Source: Streptomyces sp. NBC_00433
GTDB taxonomy: Bacteria; Actinomycetota; Actinomycetes; Streptomycetales; Streptomycetaceae
DNA length: 64,000 nt
Assembly (NCBI GenBank): GCA_036015235.1
Contig: CP107926.1
Span: 2,732,001 to 2,796,000 of the forward strand
Direction of reading: 5' to 3'
The position numbers were made by a program, and so were the translations under genes. The notes beneath the pieces are model-generated. The model saw only the letters and a list, made by a program, of their open reading frames with translations. It was not told the DNA's origin and made no database searches. Positions 8,923 through 18,200 of the stretch are shown here, one piece after another. The number at the start of each line of letters is the position of its first letter. Within the stretch, counting starts at the first letter, position 1.

Positions 8923-10389
8923 GGGGTCGAGCCAGCGCTGGGTGACGGCCTTGCCGCGGGTGAAGAACCTCACGCCGTCCTCGCCGTAGGCGTGCGTGTC
9001 GCCGAACAGCGAGGACTTCCAGCCGCCGAAGGAGTAGTAGGCGACCGGCACCGGGATGGGCACGTTGATGCCGACCATGCCGACTTCGACCTCGTGCTGG
9101 AAGCGGCGGGCGGCGCCGCCGTCGTTGGTGAACAGCGCGGTGCCGTTGCCGTAGGGGTTGGCGTTGATCAGGGCCAGGCCGTCGTCGTAGGACGGGACGC
9201 GCACCACGGAGAGCACCGGGCCGAAAATCTCGTCGTCGTAGACGGACATGCCGGGCCTGACCCGGTCGAAGAGCGTCGGGCCGAGCCAGAAGCCGCTGCC
9301 TGCCGCGTCGTCGGACAGCGGGTGCTTGCGGCCGTCGACGGCCAGTTCGGCGCCGTCGGTGACGCCCGAGTCCAGGTAGGAGCTGACCTTGTCGCGGTGG
9401 ACGCCGGTGACCAGCGGGCCCATCTGGGAGTCGGGGGCGCTGCCGGGGCCCACGGTGAGGCGGGCGATGCGCTGCTTGATCCGCTCGACCAGGTCGTCGC
9501 CGACCGGGTCCACGGCGACCAGCACCGACACGGCCATGCAGCGCTCCCCCGCGGCGCCGAAACCGGCGTTGACGGCGGCGTCCGCGGCCAGGTCCAGGTC
9601 GGCGTCGGGCAGGACGAGCATGTGGTTCTTGGCGCCGCCGAGCGCCTGGACGCGTTTGCCGTGCCGCGTCGCGGTCTCGTAGACGTAGCGGGCGATCGGG
9701 GTCGAGCCGACGAAGGACACCGCCTTGATGTCGGGGTGCTCGAGGAGCCGGTCGACGGCTGGCTTGTCGCCGTGGACGACGTTGAAGACGCCGTCGGGCA
9801 GCCCGGCCTCGCGCCACAGGGCGGCAAGGAAGTTCGCCGCGGAGGGGTCCTTCTCCGACGGTTTGACGACCACGGTGTTGCCGGCGGCGATGGCGAGCGG
9901 GAAGAACCACATCGGGACCATCGCGGGGAAGTTGAACGGCGAGATCACCGCGACAGGGCCGAGCGGCTGGCGCAGCGAGTAGACGTCGATGCCGCTGGAG
10001 GCCTGCTCGGTGAAGCCGCCCTTGAGCAGGTGCGGGATGCCGCAGGCGTATTCGACGACCTCCAGGCCGCGGGCGATCTCGCCGAGGGCGTCGGAGTGCA
10101 CCTTGCCGTGCTCGGAGACGATGATCGCGGCCAGGTCCTCGCGGCGGGCGTTGAGCAGTTCGCGGAAGGCGAAGAGCACCGTGGTGCGCTTGGCGACCGA
10201 GGCGTGCCGCCACTGGCCGAAGGCGTCGAGCGCGGCGCCGACCGCCTGGTCGACGACGCCCGAGTCGGCGAAGTCGACCTGCCCGCCGACCTCGCCGGTC
10301 GCGGGGTCGTAGACGTCGCCGCGCCGCTCCGCGGTGCCGGTCCAGGGGCGGCCGGCGATCCAGTGGGTGATGTGCTGGGGGCTCGTCAC
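8881..10389 (-). CDS. mmsA: CoA-acylating methylmalonate-semialdehyde dehydrogenase
   Basis: A 502-residue aldehyde dehydrogenase of the MmsA type, which converts methylmalonate semialdehyde or malonate semialdehyde to propionyl-CoA or acetyl-CoA in valine, myo-inositol and beta-alanine breakdown. The catalytic Cys is residue 284 in GERCMAVSV. The family hallmarks PFNFPAMVPMWFFPLAIA, FVGSTPIARYVYE, GGAKNHMLVLPDADLD and SFGGWKSSLFGD are all present. As expected of MmsA, the Glu used by hydrolytic aldehyde dehydrogenases is replaced at GGAKNH. The GTG at 10389 follows GGAAGG. The gene is convergent with the PAP2 gene and overlaps it by 42 bases. The other two aldehyde dehydrogenases in the window are clearly different subfamilies. 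Confidence 0.92.
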   Translation of the reverse strand: MTSPQHITHWIAGRPWTGTAERRGDVYDPATGEVGGQVDFADSGVVDQAVGAALDAFGQWRHASVAKRTTVLFAFRELLNARREDLAAIIVSEHGKVHSDALGEIARGLEVVEYACGIPHLLKGGFTEQASSGIDVYSLRQPLGPVAVISPFNFPAMVPMWFFPLAIAAGNTVVVKPSEKDPSAANFLAALWREAGLPDGVFNVVHGDKPAVDRLLEHPDIKAVSFVGSTPIARYVYETATRHGKRVQALGGAKNHMLVLPDADLDLAADAAVNAGFGAAGERCMAVSVLVAVDPVGDDLVERIKQRIARLTVGPGSAPDSQMGPLVTGVHRDKVSSYLDSGVTDGAELAVDGRKHPLSDDAAGSGFWLGPTLFDRVRPGMSVYDDEIFGPVLSVVRVPSYDDGLALINANPYGNGTALFTNDGGAARRFQHEVEVGMVGINVPIPVPVAYYSFGGWKSSLFGDTHAYGEDGVRFFTRGKAVTQRWLDPSHGGINLGFPTNS

Positions 10390-10654
10390 GGGCTGACCCT
10401 TCCGTCGTCGTCCCGCAAGTGTCACCACGGGGGCCCCGGGCCACAAGCACCGCGCCCTCCGCGGGTGGCAGTGCTGTGACCGCAGAGGTTCGCCGGAAAG
10501 CTCGCGACGTCCGGTGCGGTGCATCGCAAGGCGCCGGATCAGCCTCGTAGCGGGCCTGCTCGGCCGATTCGGCAACGCCGCGAAGTTCCGCCTTCGGCGG
10601 GAGGTGTCCCCAGTGCCGGGCGTCGCGAGCCGGCGGACCTGTGCGGTCACCGCA
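10390..10654. other. Intergenic block with possible dispersed repeat
   Basis: This stretch upstream of mmsA shows no convincing gene. It contains several short inverted repeats, for example the arms around cgcgaagttccgccttcggcgg near 10580-10600, and the string ccagtgccgggcgtcgcgag near 10612. From memory, closely similar text occurs between unrelated genes in other Streptomyces genomes, so it may be a dispersed intergenic repeat or a structured RNA. That memory is weak evidence. The promoter of mmsA should also lie here. Confidence 0.3.
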
Positions 10655-11104
10655 CTAGCCATCCGCCAGCTGCGCGGCCGCCTCGTGCATGGCCAGTTCG
10701 AGGACGACCGGGTCGGTGAGGTGGCCGGTGCCGTCCGGCGGGACCAGCCAGCGCACCCCGCGGGTGGGCCGGCCGGGGTAGGGCACCACGATCCAGGTGC
10801 CGCGGCCCACCGCCCGTACACCGGTGCCCAGCCAGCGGGCGGCGGTGCCGGGCGGCACGAAGAAGCCGATCCGCGCGTCGCCGAAGTCGGCGAGCACCGG
10901 TCCCGGCCGGTCCACCAGCCGGCTGAGGACGTCCAGGGTCGGGTAGCCCAGCGCGCTGCCGAGGACCAGCACGTCCCACTTGCGCCCGGCGGGCAGCAGC
11001 GTCACCCCGAGCGGGTTGTCCTCCCACTCCCGGCGGACGCCCTCCGGATCGTGCGCCACCGACGCCAGCCATTCGACCGCACTCATCGCCCCGGCGCTGC
11101 CCAT
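10655..11104 (-). CDS. Conserved Streptomyces protein, primase/polymerase N-terminus-like
   Basis: A 149-residue soluble protein with no signal peptide. Its sequence (WLASVAHDPEGVRREW at the start, LGYPTLDVLSRLVDRPGPVLAD in the middle, GTWIVVPYPGRPTRGVRWLVPPDG later) is of a kind widely annotated in Streptomyces as hypothetical or as bifunctional DNA primase/polymerase-like. It is much too short for an active primase and I cannot see a metal-binding acidic triad. No function is proposed. The ATG at 11104 has a strong GGAGG eight bases upstream; a second ATG at 11086 is less well placed. It lies 137 bases downstream of the putative puuB gene and may be transcribed separately. Confidence 0.6.
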   Translation of the reverse strand: MGSAGAMSAVEWLASVAHDPEGVRREWEDNPLGVTLLPAGRKWDVLVLGSALGYPTLDVLSRLVDRPGPVLADFGDARIGFFVPPGTAARWLGTGVRAVGRGTWIVVPYPGRPTRGVRWLVPPDGTGHLTDPVVLELAMHEAAAQLADG

Positions 11105-11241
11105 GCCGACCCCTCCTTCTGCCCAGTGAGCACTGCTGTCACGGGGGAGAGGGCGCAGGCGGACGGTTATTACGCGGGTTTCGCCACTCGTCGGTAGTGA
11201 GACGGCTCACGCAGCACGGCCCGCACGCCCCCGGCGAGGGG

Positions 11242-12639
11242 TCAGCTGTCGAAGCCGAGCCCTGCCCGGTCCATGGCGCGCAGCCACAGGTTGCGCCGCC
11301 CCTGGGCGCGGTCGGCGCGGGCCAGCGACCACTTGGTCAGGCCGATCCCGGCGGAGGCGAGCGGCTCGGGCGGGAAGGGCAGCGGTTTCCTGCGCACCAT
11401 CTCCAGCCGGGTGCGCTCGGTGTCGGCGCCGGCCAGCAGGTCGAGCACCACCTCGGCGCCGAATCTGCTGGCGCCGACCCCGAGCCCGGTGTAGCCGGCC
11501 GCGTAGCCGACCCGGCCGGAGCAGGCGGTGCCGAAGAAGGCCGAGAAGCGGGTGCAGGTGTCGATGGCGCCGCCCCAGGCGTGGCTGAAGGCGAGGCCTT
11601 CGAGCTGCGGGAAGCAGGTGAAGAAGTGCCGGGCCAGGGTGCGGTAGGTGGCGGGGCGGTGGTCGTAGTCGGCGCTCATCCTGCCGCCGCGGGGATATAC
11701 CGCGTCGTAGCCGCCCCACAGGATGCGCTGGTCGGCGGTGAGCCGGAAGTAGTGGAAGCGGTTGGCGCTGTCGCCGAGGCCCTGCCGGCCGCGCCACCCG
11801 ACCGCCTGGCGCATGGCGTCGGTGAGCGGCTCGCTGACCAGGGCGTAGTCGTAGACCGGGACGGTGTAGGGGCGGACCCGGCGGACCAGGGAGGGGAAGG
11901 CGTTGGTGCCGAGCGCGACCCGGTGGGCCAGCACCCGGCCGTAGGGGGTGCGTACGGCCATGCCGGCGCGGTGCCTGACCATGGCGGTGGCGGGGCTGCG
12001 TTCGTAGATCCGTACGCCGGCTTCCTCCGCGGCCCGCTGGAGGCCCCAGACGAGCCGGGCGGGGTTGAGCATCGCGACGCCGTGCCGGTCGTGGAGGCCG
12101 CCGTGGAAGGTGGGCGAGTCGACCTCGGCGCGGACCTGGTCGCGGTCGAGCAGTTCGACGTCGAGGCCGTTCGCCGTGGCAATTGCCGCGGCTTCGCGGA
12201 GCTCGGCATATTGGTACGGCTCGGTGGCCACGTCGATCTCGCCGGTGCGCTCGAAGTCGCAGTCGATGCCGTACCGCGCGACCGCCGCCTCGATGGCGTC
12301 GAGGTTGCGGTCGCCGAGGAGGCGGAGCGCGGCGAATTCCGCCGGCCAGCGGGCCAGGCCGTTCATGGCGCCGTGGGTGAGGCTGGCGGCGCAGAAGCCG
12401 CCGTTGCGGCCCGAGGCGGCCCAGCCGACCCTGGCCCCCTCGACGAGCACCACGTCGCGGTCCGGGTCGCGCTCCTTGGCCAGCAGCGCCGTCCACAGCC
12501 CGGTGTAGCCGCCGCCGACGACGAGCAGGTCGCAGTCCTCCTCGCCGGTCAGCGCCGCCCGCGCCGGGGGCCGCGCGGGGTCGTCGAGCCAGTAGGGCGT
12601 CTGCTCGGCGCCGGCGAGCGAACGGGCGGCCGGGTCCAT
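11242..12639 (-). CDS. puuB: FAD-dependent oxidoreductase, gamma-glutamylputrescine oxidase type
   Basis: A 465-residue DAO-family flavoprotein. The dinucleotide-binding motif VVGGGYTGLWTALLAKE sits near residue 40, followed by RVGWAASGRNGGFC, typical of the glycine/D-amino acid oxidase fold and of PuuB-like enzymes. These oxidise the free amine of gamma-glutamylputrescine or related substituted polyamines to an aldehyde with release of ammonia and hydrogen peroxide. The gene lies 49 bases behind potC in the same direction, so it looks like the last gene of the potD-A-B-C unit. That context is the main reason for the PuuB call; a sarcosine- or glycine-oxidase activity remains possible. The ATG at 12639 follows GGAGGAGCC. 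Confidence 0.75.
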   Translation of the reverse strand: MDPAARSLAGAEQTPYWLDDPARPPARAALTGEEDCDLLVVGGGYTGLWTALLAKERDPDRDVVLVEGARVGWAASGRNGGFCAASLTHGAMNGLARWPAEFAALRLLGDRNLDAIEAAVARYGIDCDFERTGEIDVATEPYQYAELREAAAIATANGLDVELLDRDQVRAEVDSPTFHGGLHDRHGVAMLNPARLVWGLQRAAEEAGVRIYERSPATAMVRHRAGMAVRTPYGRVLAHRVALGTNAFPSLVRRVRPYTVPVYDYALVSEPLTDAMRQAVGWRGRQGLGDSANRFHYFRLTADQRILWGGYDAVYPRGGRMSADYDHRPATYRTLARHFFTCFPQLEGLAFSHAWGGAIDTCTRFSAFFGTACSGRVGYAAGYTGLGVGASRFGAEVVLDLLAGADTERTRLEMVRRKPLPFPPEPLASAGIGLTKWSLARADRAQGRRNLWLRAMDRAGLGFDS

Positions 12640-12688
12640 GGCTCCTCCGGTGGAAGGTGGCGGCGGTGTCGGTGGTCCGGTGGCCGGG

Positions 12689-13495
12689 TCAGGTGCGCGC
12701 CCCTCTGCGGCGGCCGCCGACGAATTGCCCGGCCACCACCAGCAGCACCGCGACCGCGAACATCGCCGTACCGATGACGTTGACCTGCACCGGGGTGCCG
12801 CGCTGCGCGGAGCCCCAGACGAACATCGGGAAGGTCACGGTGCTGCCCGCGTTGAAGCTGGTGATGATGTAGTCGTCGAAGGACAGCGCGAAGGACAGCA
12901 GCGCGCCGGCCGCGATGCCGGGTGCCGCCAGCGGCAGGGTGACCCGCAGGAAGGTCTGGGCGGGGGTGGCGTAGAGGTCCTGGGCGGCCTGTTCCAGGCG
13001 CGGGTCCATGCTCATGATGCGGGCCTTGACCGCGACGACCACGAAGCTCAGGCAGAACATGATGTGCGCGATCAGGATCGTCCAGAAGCCGAACCGGATG
13101 CGCATGTTGAGGAAGAGGGTGCCGAGCGAGGCGCCCATCACGACCTCGGGCATCGCCATCGGCAGGAAGATCAGCATGTTGGTGGCGGCCCTGCCGCGGA
13201 AGCGGTAGCGGGCCAGCGCGAAGGCGGTCATGGTGCCGAGCACGGTGGCGCCGATGGTGGCGTAGACCGCGAGCCGCAGGCTCAGGGTGAGCGAGCCGCA
13301 CATGTCGGCGACGCCGCAGGGGTGCTGCCAGGCGTCGGTGGAGAAGTGGTTCCAGGTGTAGTTGAAGCGGCCCTTGGGCTTGTTGAAGGAGAAGGCCAGG
13401 ACGACCAGGTTGGGCAGGATGAGGTAGCCGAGCGCGAGGACTCCCGCGAGCACCACCACGTTCCTGCGCAGCCAGCGCATCGGACGCGTCTGCAT
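12689..13495 (-). CDS. potC: Polyamine ABC transporter permease PotC
   Basis: A 268-residue inner-membrane permease with about six hydrophobic helices. The coupling EAA loop is visible as EQAAQDLYATPAQTFLRVTLPLAAPGIAAG. The stretch SFALSFDDYIITSFNAG is typical of PotC, where the acidic pair lies in the transport path. With PotB it forms the channel of the spermidine/putrescine importer driven by PotA. The ATG shares one base with the potB stop codon (TGATG), so translation is probably coupled. The gene is 49 bases upstream of the flavin oxidase. Confidence 0.9.
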   Translation of the reverse strand: MQTRPMRWLRRNVVVLAGVLALGYLILPNLVVLAFSFNKPKGRFNYTWNHFSTDAWQHPCGVADMCGSLTLSLRLAVYATIGATVLGTMTAFALARYRFRGRAATNMLIFLPMAMPEVVMGASLGTLFLNMRIRFGFWTILIAHIMFCLSFVVVAVKARIMSMDPRLEQAAQDLYATPAQTFLRVTLPLAAPGIAAGALLSFALSFDDYIITSFNAGSTVTFPMFVWGSAQRGTPVQVNVIGTAMFAVAVLLVVAGQFVGGRRRGART

Positions 13496-14433
13496 CAGAC
13501 CAGCTCCTCCGTCCCGGCCCTGCGGATGTAGACGGTGACGATCGCCAGGATGGCCGCCATCAGGATGAAGGACAGCGCGGCGGCCGTCGGGTAGTCGAGC
13601 ACCCGCAGGAACTGCGACTGGATGACGTTGCCGATCATCTTCTGGTTGGTGGAGCCCAGCAACTCGGCGTTGATGTAGTCGCCGGTCGCCGGGATGAAGG
13701 TCAGCAGCGTGCCCGCGACCACCCCGGGCAGCGACAGCGGGAAGGTCACCTTGCGGAAGGTGGTGAAGGGCGTGGCGTACAGGTCGCCTGACGCCTCGTG
13801 CAGCCGCCCGTCGATCCGTTCGAGCGAGGTGTAGAGCGGCAGGATCATGAAGGGCAGGAAGTTGTACGTCAGCCCGCAGACCACCGCCAGCGGGGTGGCG
13901 AGCACCCGGTCGCCCTGGGTGACGTGCAGCCACGAGGTGACGTCCAGGACGTGCACGGTGTTCAGGAACGACACCACGGGCCCCTGGTCGGCCAGGATCG
14001 TCTCCCAGGCCAGGGTGCGGATCAGGAAGCTGGTGAAGAAGGGCGCGATCACCAGGACCAGCACCACGTTCCGCCAGCGCCCGGCCCTGAAGGCGATCAT
14101 GTACGCCAGCGGGTAGCCGATCGCCAGGCAGGCCGCGGTGGCGATACCGGAGTAGAGCAGCGACCGCAGGAAGTGCGGCCAGTATTCGCGCAGCGCGTCC
14201 CAGTAGGTCGCGAAGTGCCAGGTGACCTTGAAGCCCTTGTCGAGCGACCCGGTCTGCACGGAGGTCGAGGCCTGGTAGACCATCGGGGCGACGAAGAAGA
14301 CCAGCAGCCAGGCGGCCCCGGCGAGCAGCAGCAGATACGGCGTCAGCCGGCGCCGCCCGGCGGCCCGGCGCAGCGCCGCGGGTACGGCCGCCGGCCCCGG
14401 GGCGGTCGGCGGGGGCGCGGTGGCGGCGGTCAT
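13495..14433 (-). CDS. potB: Polyamine ABC transporter permease PotB
   Basis: A 312-residue permease with about six transmembrane helices after a Pro/Ala-rich cytoplasmic tail of some 25 residues. The EAA-type coupling loop appears as HEASGDLYATPFTTFRKVTFPLSLPGVVAG, and PATGDYINAELLG is the PotB-type acidic loop. It pairs with PotC to form the membrane channel. The ATG overlaps the potA stop by four bases (ATGA), and its own stop overlaps the potC start, so potA-potB-potC are tightly coupled. The substrate is most likely putrescine or spermidine, but ABC transporters of this subfamily can also carry other cationic compounds. Confidence 0.9.
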   Translation of the reverse strand: MTAATAPPPTAPGPAAVPAALRRAAGRRRLTPYLLLLAGAAWLLVFFVAPMVYQASTSVQTGSLDKGFKVTWHFATYWDALREYWPHFLRSLLYSGIATAACLAIGYPLAYMIAFRAGRWRNVVLVLVIAPFFTSFLIRTLAWETILADQGPVVSFLNTVHVLDVTSWLHVTQGDRVLATPLAVVCGLTYNFLPFMILPLYTSLERIDGRLHEASGDLYATPFTTFRKVTFPLSLPGVVAGTLLTFIPATGDYINAELLGSTNQKMIGNVIQSQFLRVLDYPTAAALSFILMAAILAIVTVYIRRAGTEELV

Positions 14434-15635
14434 ACGGCGGCCTCCGCGGCGGTGCCCGCGCCGTCCGGGGAGAGCGCCGCCTCGACCGCGTCGGAGTCGA
14501 GCCCGGCGTCGATGTCCTGGGTGGCGTCCAGGCCGAAGGTGTGCGCGGGGTTCCAGTGCAGGACGACGGGGGCGCCGGGGACGAGCCGGCCGTCGCGTTC
14601 GACGTTCGGCACGAAGACCTCGAGCTCCGGGCAGACCGGGCTGTCGATCACGTACTGCGTGGACACCCCGATGAAGCTGGAGTCGACGATCCGTCCCGGC
14701 ACCCGGTTGCGCCCCTCGGGTATCGCGTCCTCGTCGTCCCGGTGGGCCAGCGCGATCTTCTCCGGGCGGACGCCGGCGAGCACCGTGCCGCCCGCGGTGA
14801 CCTTGGCGCCGCACCTCGCGGCGGGCAGGGTGAGCCGCTGTCCGGCGGAGACCAGCTGGATGTCGCCGCCCGAGGTGCCGGTGACCTCGGCCTCGATGAG
14901 GTTGGAGGTGCCGAGGAAGTTCGCCACGAAGGTGGAGCCGGGGTTCTCGTAGAGGTCGGCGGGGGCGCCTAGCTGCTCGACGCGTCCCCCGTTCATCACC
15001 GCGACGGTGTCGGCCATCGTCATGGCCTCCTCCTGGTCGTGGGTGACGTGGATGAAGGTGATGCCGACCTCGGTCTGGATGCGTTTCAGCTCCAGCTGCA
15101 TCTGGCGGCGCAGCTTGAGGTCGAGGGCGCCGAGCGGCTCGTCGAGCAGCAGCACCTCGGGCTTGTTGATCAGCGCCCTGGCCACGGCGACCCGCTGCTG
15201 CTGGCCGCCGGAGAGCTGGTGCGGCTTGCGGCGGGCCATGCCGCCGAGCTGCACCAGGTCCAGCATGTCGCCGACCTGCTGCTTGACCGACTTGATGCCG
15301 CGGCGGCGCAGCCCGAAGGCGACGTTCTCGTAGACGTCCAGGTGCGGGAAGAGCGCGTAGTTCTGGAAGACCGTGTTGACCGGGCGCTTGTAGGGCGGCA
15401 GGGCGGTGACGTCCTTGCCGCCGAGTGCGACGGAGCCCGTGCTGGGGTCTTCGAGGCCCGCGATCATCCGCAGGGTGGTGGTCTTGCCGCAGCCGGACGC
15501 GCCGAGCAGCGCGAAGAAGGACCCGGCGGGGACGGCGAGGTCCAGCGGGTGGACGGCGGTGAAGGACCCGTAGGTCTTGCTGAGCCCGGAGAGGCGGACG
15601 GCGTCGCCGGGCACTGCGGTGGGTTCGGTCGTCAT
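14430..15635 (-). CDS. potA: Polyamine ABC transporter ATP-binding protein PotA
   Basis: A 401-residue ABC ATPase. All nucleotide-binding motifs are intact: Walker A GASGCGKTT, Q-loop in VFQNYALFPHLDV, signature LSGGQQQR, Walker B LLLDEPLGALD and the switch His in THDQEEAMTMAD. The last 140 residues make the TOBE regulatory domain usual for PotA and other MalK-like ATPases. It powers import by PotB and PotC. The gene starts 16 bases after the potD stop and ends overlapping potB. Confidence 0.93.
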   Translation of the reverse strand: MTTEPTAVPGDAVRLSGLSKTYGSFTAVHPLDLAVPAGSFFALLGASGCGKTTTLRMIAGLEDPSTGSVALGGKDVTALPPYKRPVNTVFQNYALFPHLDVYENVAFGLRRRGIKSVKQQVGDMLDLVQLGGMARRKPHQLSGGQQQRVAVARALINKPEVLLLDEPLGALDLKLRRQMQLELKRIQTEVGITFIHVTHDQEEAMTMADTVAVMNGGRVEQLGAPADLYENPGSTFVANFLGTSNLIEAEVTGTSGGDIQLVSAGQRLTLPAARCGAKVTAGGTVLAGVRPEKIALAHRDDEDAIPEGRNRVPGRIVDSSFIGVSTQYVIDSPVCPELEVFVPNVERDGRLVPGAPVVLHWNPAHTFGLDATQDIDAGLDSDAVEAALSPDGAGTAAEAAV

Positions 15636-15651
15636 GGCAGTTGTCCTCGGG

Positions 15652-16884
15652 TCAGGCGCCGATGAGCTTGGAGAACTTCTCCTCGTAGCGGGTGTCCTCG
15701 TCCTCGCTGAGGGAGCGGAAGCTGTGCGACTTGGCGTCCATCGCGGCGTCCGGGAGGATCAGCGGGTTGGTGGCGAGCGACGGGTCGATCTTCGCCAGGT
15801 ACGGCTTCACCCCGGCCACCGGGCACACGTAGGCGATGTACGCCGACACCTGGGCGGCGACCTGCGGCTCGTAGTAGTAGTCGATGAGGCGTTCGGCGTT
15901 GGTCTTGTGCCGCGCCTTGGCGGGGATCAGCAGGTTGTCGGTCGAGAAGAGGAATCCGGCGTCGGGGAAGACGTACTCGATGTCCGGGTCGTCGATCCGC
16001 AGCTGCACCAGGTCGCCCGCCCAGGCCACGCAGGCCGCGATGTCGCCCTTGCTCAGGCCGTCGGTGTAGTCGTTGCCGGTGAATTTGCGGATCTGCTGGC
16101 TGTCGACGGCCTTCTGCACCCGGGCGAGCGCCGCGTCGTAGGTGTCGTCGGTGACCGTCTCCGGCTTGTGGCCCATGTCGAGCAGCGTCATGCCGATGGT
16201 GTCGCGCATCTCGGACAGCATCGCGACCCGGCCCTTGAGCGAGGGGTCGTCGAGCAGCTGCGAGATCGAGGTGACCGCCCGGCCCTTGGTGGCCTTCTTG
16301 TTGTAGGCGATGCAGGTCGCGATGCCCTGCCAGGGGTACGAGTAGGCGCGTCCCGGGTCCCAGTCGGGGCTGCGGAAGCGCTGTTCGAGGTTGGCGAAGG
16401 CGTGCGGCAGGTGCGCGGGGTTGAGCTGCTGCACCCAGCCGAGCCGGATCATCCTGGCCGCCAGCCAGTCGGTGAGCACCATCAGGTCGCGCCCGGTGTC
16501 CTGGCCCGCGGACAGCTGCGGCTTGATCTTGCCGAAGAATTCGACGTTGTCGTTGATGTCCTCGGTGTACTTGACCTTGATCCCGGTGCGCTTGGTGAAG
16601 GCCGCCAGGGTCGGGCGGTGCTTGCCGTCGTCGGAGACGTCGATGTATTCGGTCCAGTTGGAGAAGTCGACCGTCTTCTCCTGCGCCGAGTGGTCGGTGG
16701 ACGCGGTGCCGTCGCCGGTGCGGCCCGCCGCGGGTATCCCGCAGGCGGCCAGGCCCGCCGCGCCGACCGCGCCGAGGCCGGCGGCGCGCAGCAGCGTCCG
16801 CCGGCCCATCGCGGCACGTCCGCCGCTCATACTGCGCCGCAGGGCCGCCCGCAGCGGCGGGGGCAGGGGCTCGTACTGCTCCAT
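15652..16884 (-). CDS. potD: Polyamine ABC transporter substrate-binding lipoprotein PotD
   Basis: A 410-residue extracellular solute-binding protein. The N-terminus has a paired-arginine motif (GRRTLLRA) followed by a hydrophobic stretch and a lipobox ending LAAC, so it is probably exported, perhaps through the Tat route, and anchored to the membrane by a lipidated Cys. The mature part, with NWTEYID, TGIKVKYTEDINDN and FPDAGFLFSTDNLLIPA, is PotD-like. The ATG at 16884 has GGAGG nine bases upstream. It is the first gene of the potD-A-B-C-puuB unit, so the promoter should lie in the 278 bases between it and the divergent adenosine deaminase-like gene. Confidence 0.9.
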   Translation of the reverse strand: MEQYEPLPPPLRAALRRSMSGGRAAMGRRTLLRAAGLGAVGAAGLAACGIPAAGRTGDGTASTDHSAQEKTVDFSNWTEYIDVSDDGKHRPTLAAFTKRTGIKVKYTEDINDNVEFFGKIKPQLSAGQDTGRDLMVLTDWLAARMIRLGWVQQLNPAHLPHAFANLEQRFRSPDWDPGRAYSYPWQGIATCIAYNKKATKGRAVTSISQLLDDPSLKGRVAMLSEMRDTIGMTLLDMGHKPETVTDDTYDAALARVQKAVDSQQIRKFTGNDYTDGLSKGDIAACVAWAGDLVQLRIDDPDIEYVFPDAGFLFSTDNLLIPAKARHKTNAERLIDYYYEPQVAAQVSAYIAYVCPVAGVKPYLAKIDPSLATNPLILPDAAMDAKSHSFRSLSEDEDTRYEEKFSKLIGA

Positions 16885-17162
16885 GGATGACGCCCTCCGG
16901 TCTCGGGGCCTTCGCGGGGGTTATCGGCGAGCGCTGCCCGGTCGCCCGACAGCGTGGCCGATGCCCGGATTGGTGGCTGATCCTGACAGAGGGGTCGTCC
17001 TCCAACAAGGGATTCCGTTGTTGCCATTTGGTTACGCGACGAAATCTGTGCCCGGGGCCGCCGATCCGCCGGTCCGGGGCGCCGCTGAGAGGCCGCCGGC
17101 GGCCGTTCTACGATGAAGGGCACCGCCCGTCGTATCCGCACCCTTGTCCAGGAGGACCCCGC

Positions 17163-18200
17163 ATGCCCGACAGCGCTCCCGCAGGCGGCCTCGACGCCTT
17201 CATCGCCGGGCTGCCGAAGGCCGAGCTGCATGTGCACCACGTGGGGTCCGCCTCGCCGCGGATCGTGGCGGAGCTGGCCGCCCGGCACCCGGACTCGGCC
17301 GTGCCGACCGATCCGGCGGCGCTCGCCGACTACTTCAGCTTCCGGGACTTCGCCCACTTCATCGACGTCTACCTCTCGGTGGTCGACCTGGTCAGGGACG
17401 CCGAGGACGTACGGCTGCTCACCTACGAGGTGGCCAGGGACATGGCCCGGCAGAACGTGCGCTATGCCGAGCTGACGGTGACGCCGTACAGCTCGACCCG
17501 GCGCGGCATCCCCGACCGCGAGTTCATGGCGGCGATCGAGGACGCCCGCAAGGCGGCGGAGGCGGAGCTGGGCGTGATGCTGCGCTGGTGCTTCGACATC
17601 CCCGGCGAGGCGGGGATCGCCTCGGCGGAGGAGACCGCGCGGCTCGCGATCGACCTGCGGCCGGAGGGGCTGGTCTCCTTCGGTCTCGGCGGGCCGGAGA
17701 TCGGGGTGCCCAGGCCGCAGTTCAAGCCGTACTTCGACCGGGCGCGCGCCGCCGGGCTGCACAGCGTGCCGCATGCCGGGGAGACCACCGGGCCCGAGAC
17801 GGTCTGGGACGCGCTGCGCGAGCTGGGCGCCGAGCGGATCGGCCACGGCACCAGCGCGGCCGGCGACCCGCGGCTGCTCGACCACCTGGCCGAGCACCGC
17901 ATCCCGCTGGAGGTCTGCCCGACGTCCAACATCGCCACCCGGGCGGTCGCCACGCTCGAAGAGCACCCGATACGGCAGATGGTCGAGGCGGGTGTGCTCG
18001 TGACGATCAACAGCGACGACCCGCCGATGTTCGGCACCGACCTGAACACCGAGTACGCGGTCGCGGCCCGGCTCCTGGAGCTCGACCACCTCGGGGTGGC
18101 GGGGCTGGCGAAGAACGCGGTCGAGGCGTCGTTCCTCGACGCGCCGGGCAAGGCGCGGATCGCCGCCGAGATCGACGCCTACGCGGCCGCATGGCACTGA
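17163..18200 (+). CDS. Adenosine deaminase family protein
   Basis: A 345-residue amidohydrolase of the adenosine deaminase type. The metal-binding HxH is seen as ELHVHHVGS near residue 20, followed by HAGE (catalytic Glu), RIGHGTS, CPTSN and INSDDPPMFGT (metal-binding Asp). All zinc ligands are therefore present. The enzyme should deaminate a purine nucleoside or base, but the HVHHVGS variant of the usual HLHLDG motif suggests a substrate other than plain adenosine. The ATG at 17163 is preceded by AGGAGG with nine bases between. It is divergent from potD, and its last ten bases overlap the start of the GDPD gene, so the two are co-expressed. Confidence 0.82.
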   Translation: MPDSAPAGGLDAFIAGLPKAELHVHHVGSASPRIVAELAARHPDSAVPTDPAALADYFSFRDFAHFIDVYLSVVDLVRDAEDVRLLTYEVARDMARQNVRYAELTVTPYSSTRRGIPDREFMAAIEDARKAAEAELGVMLRWCFDIPGEAGIASAEETARLAIDLRPEGLVSFGLGGPEIGVPRPQFKPYFDRARAAGLHSVPHAGETTGPETVWDALRELGAERIGHGTSAAGDPRLLDHLAEHRIPLEVCPTSNIATRAVATLEEHPIRQMVEAGVLVTINSDDPPMFGTDLNTEYAVAARLLELDHLGVAGLAKNAVEASFLDAPGKARIAAEIDAYAAAWH

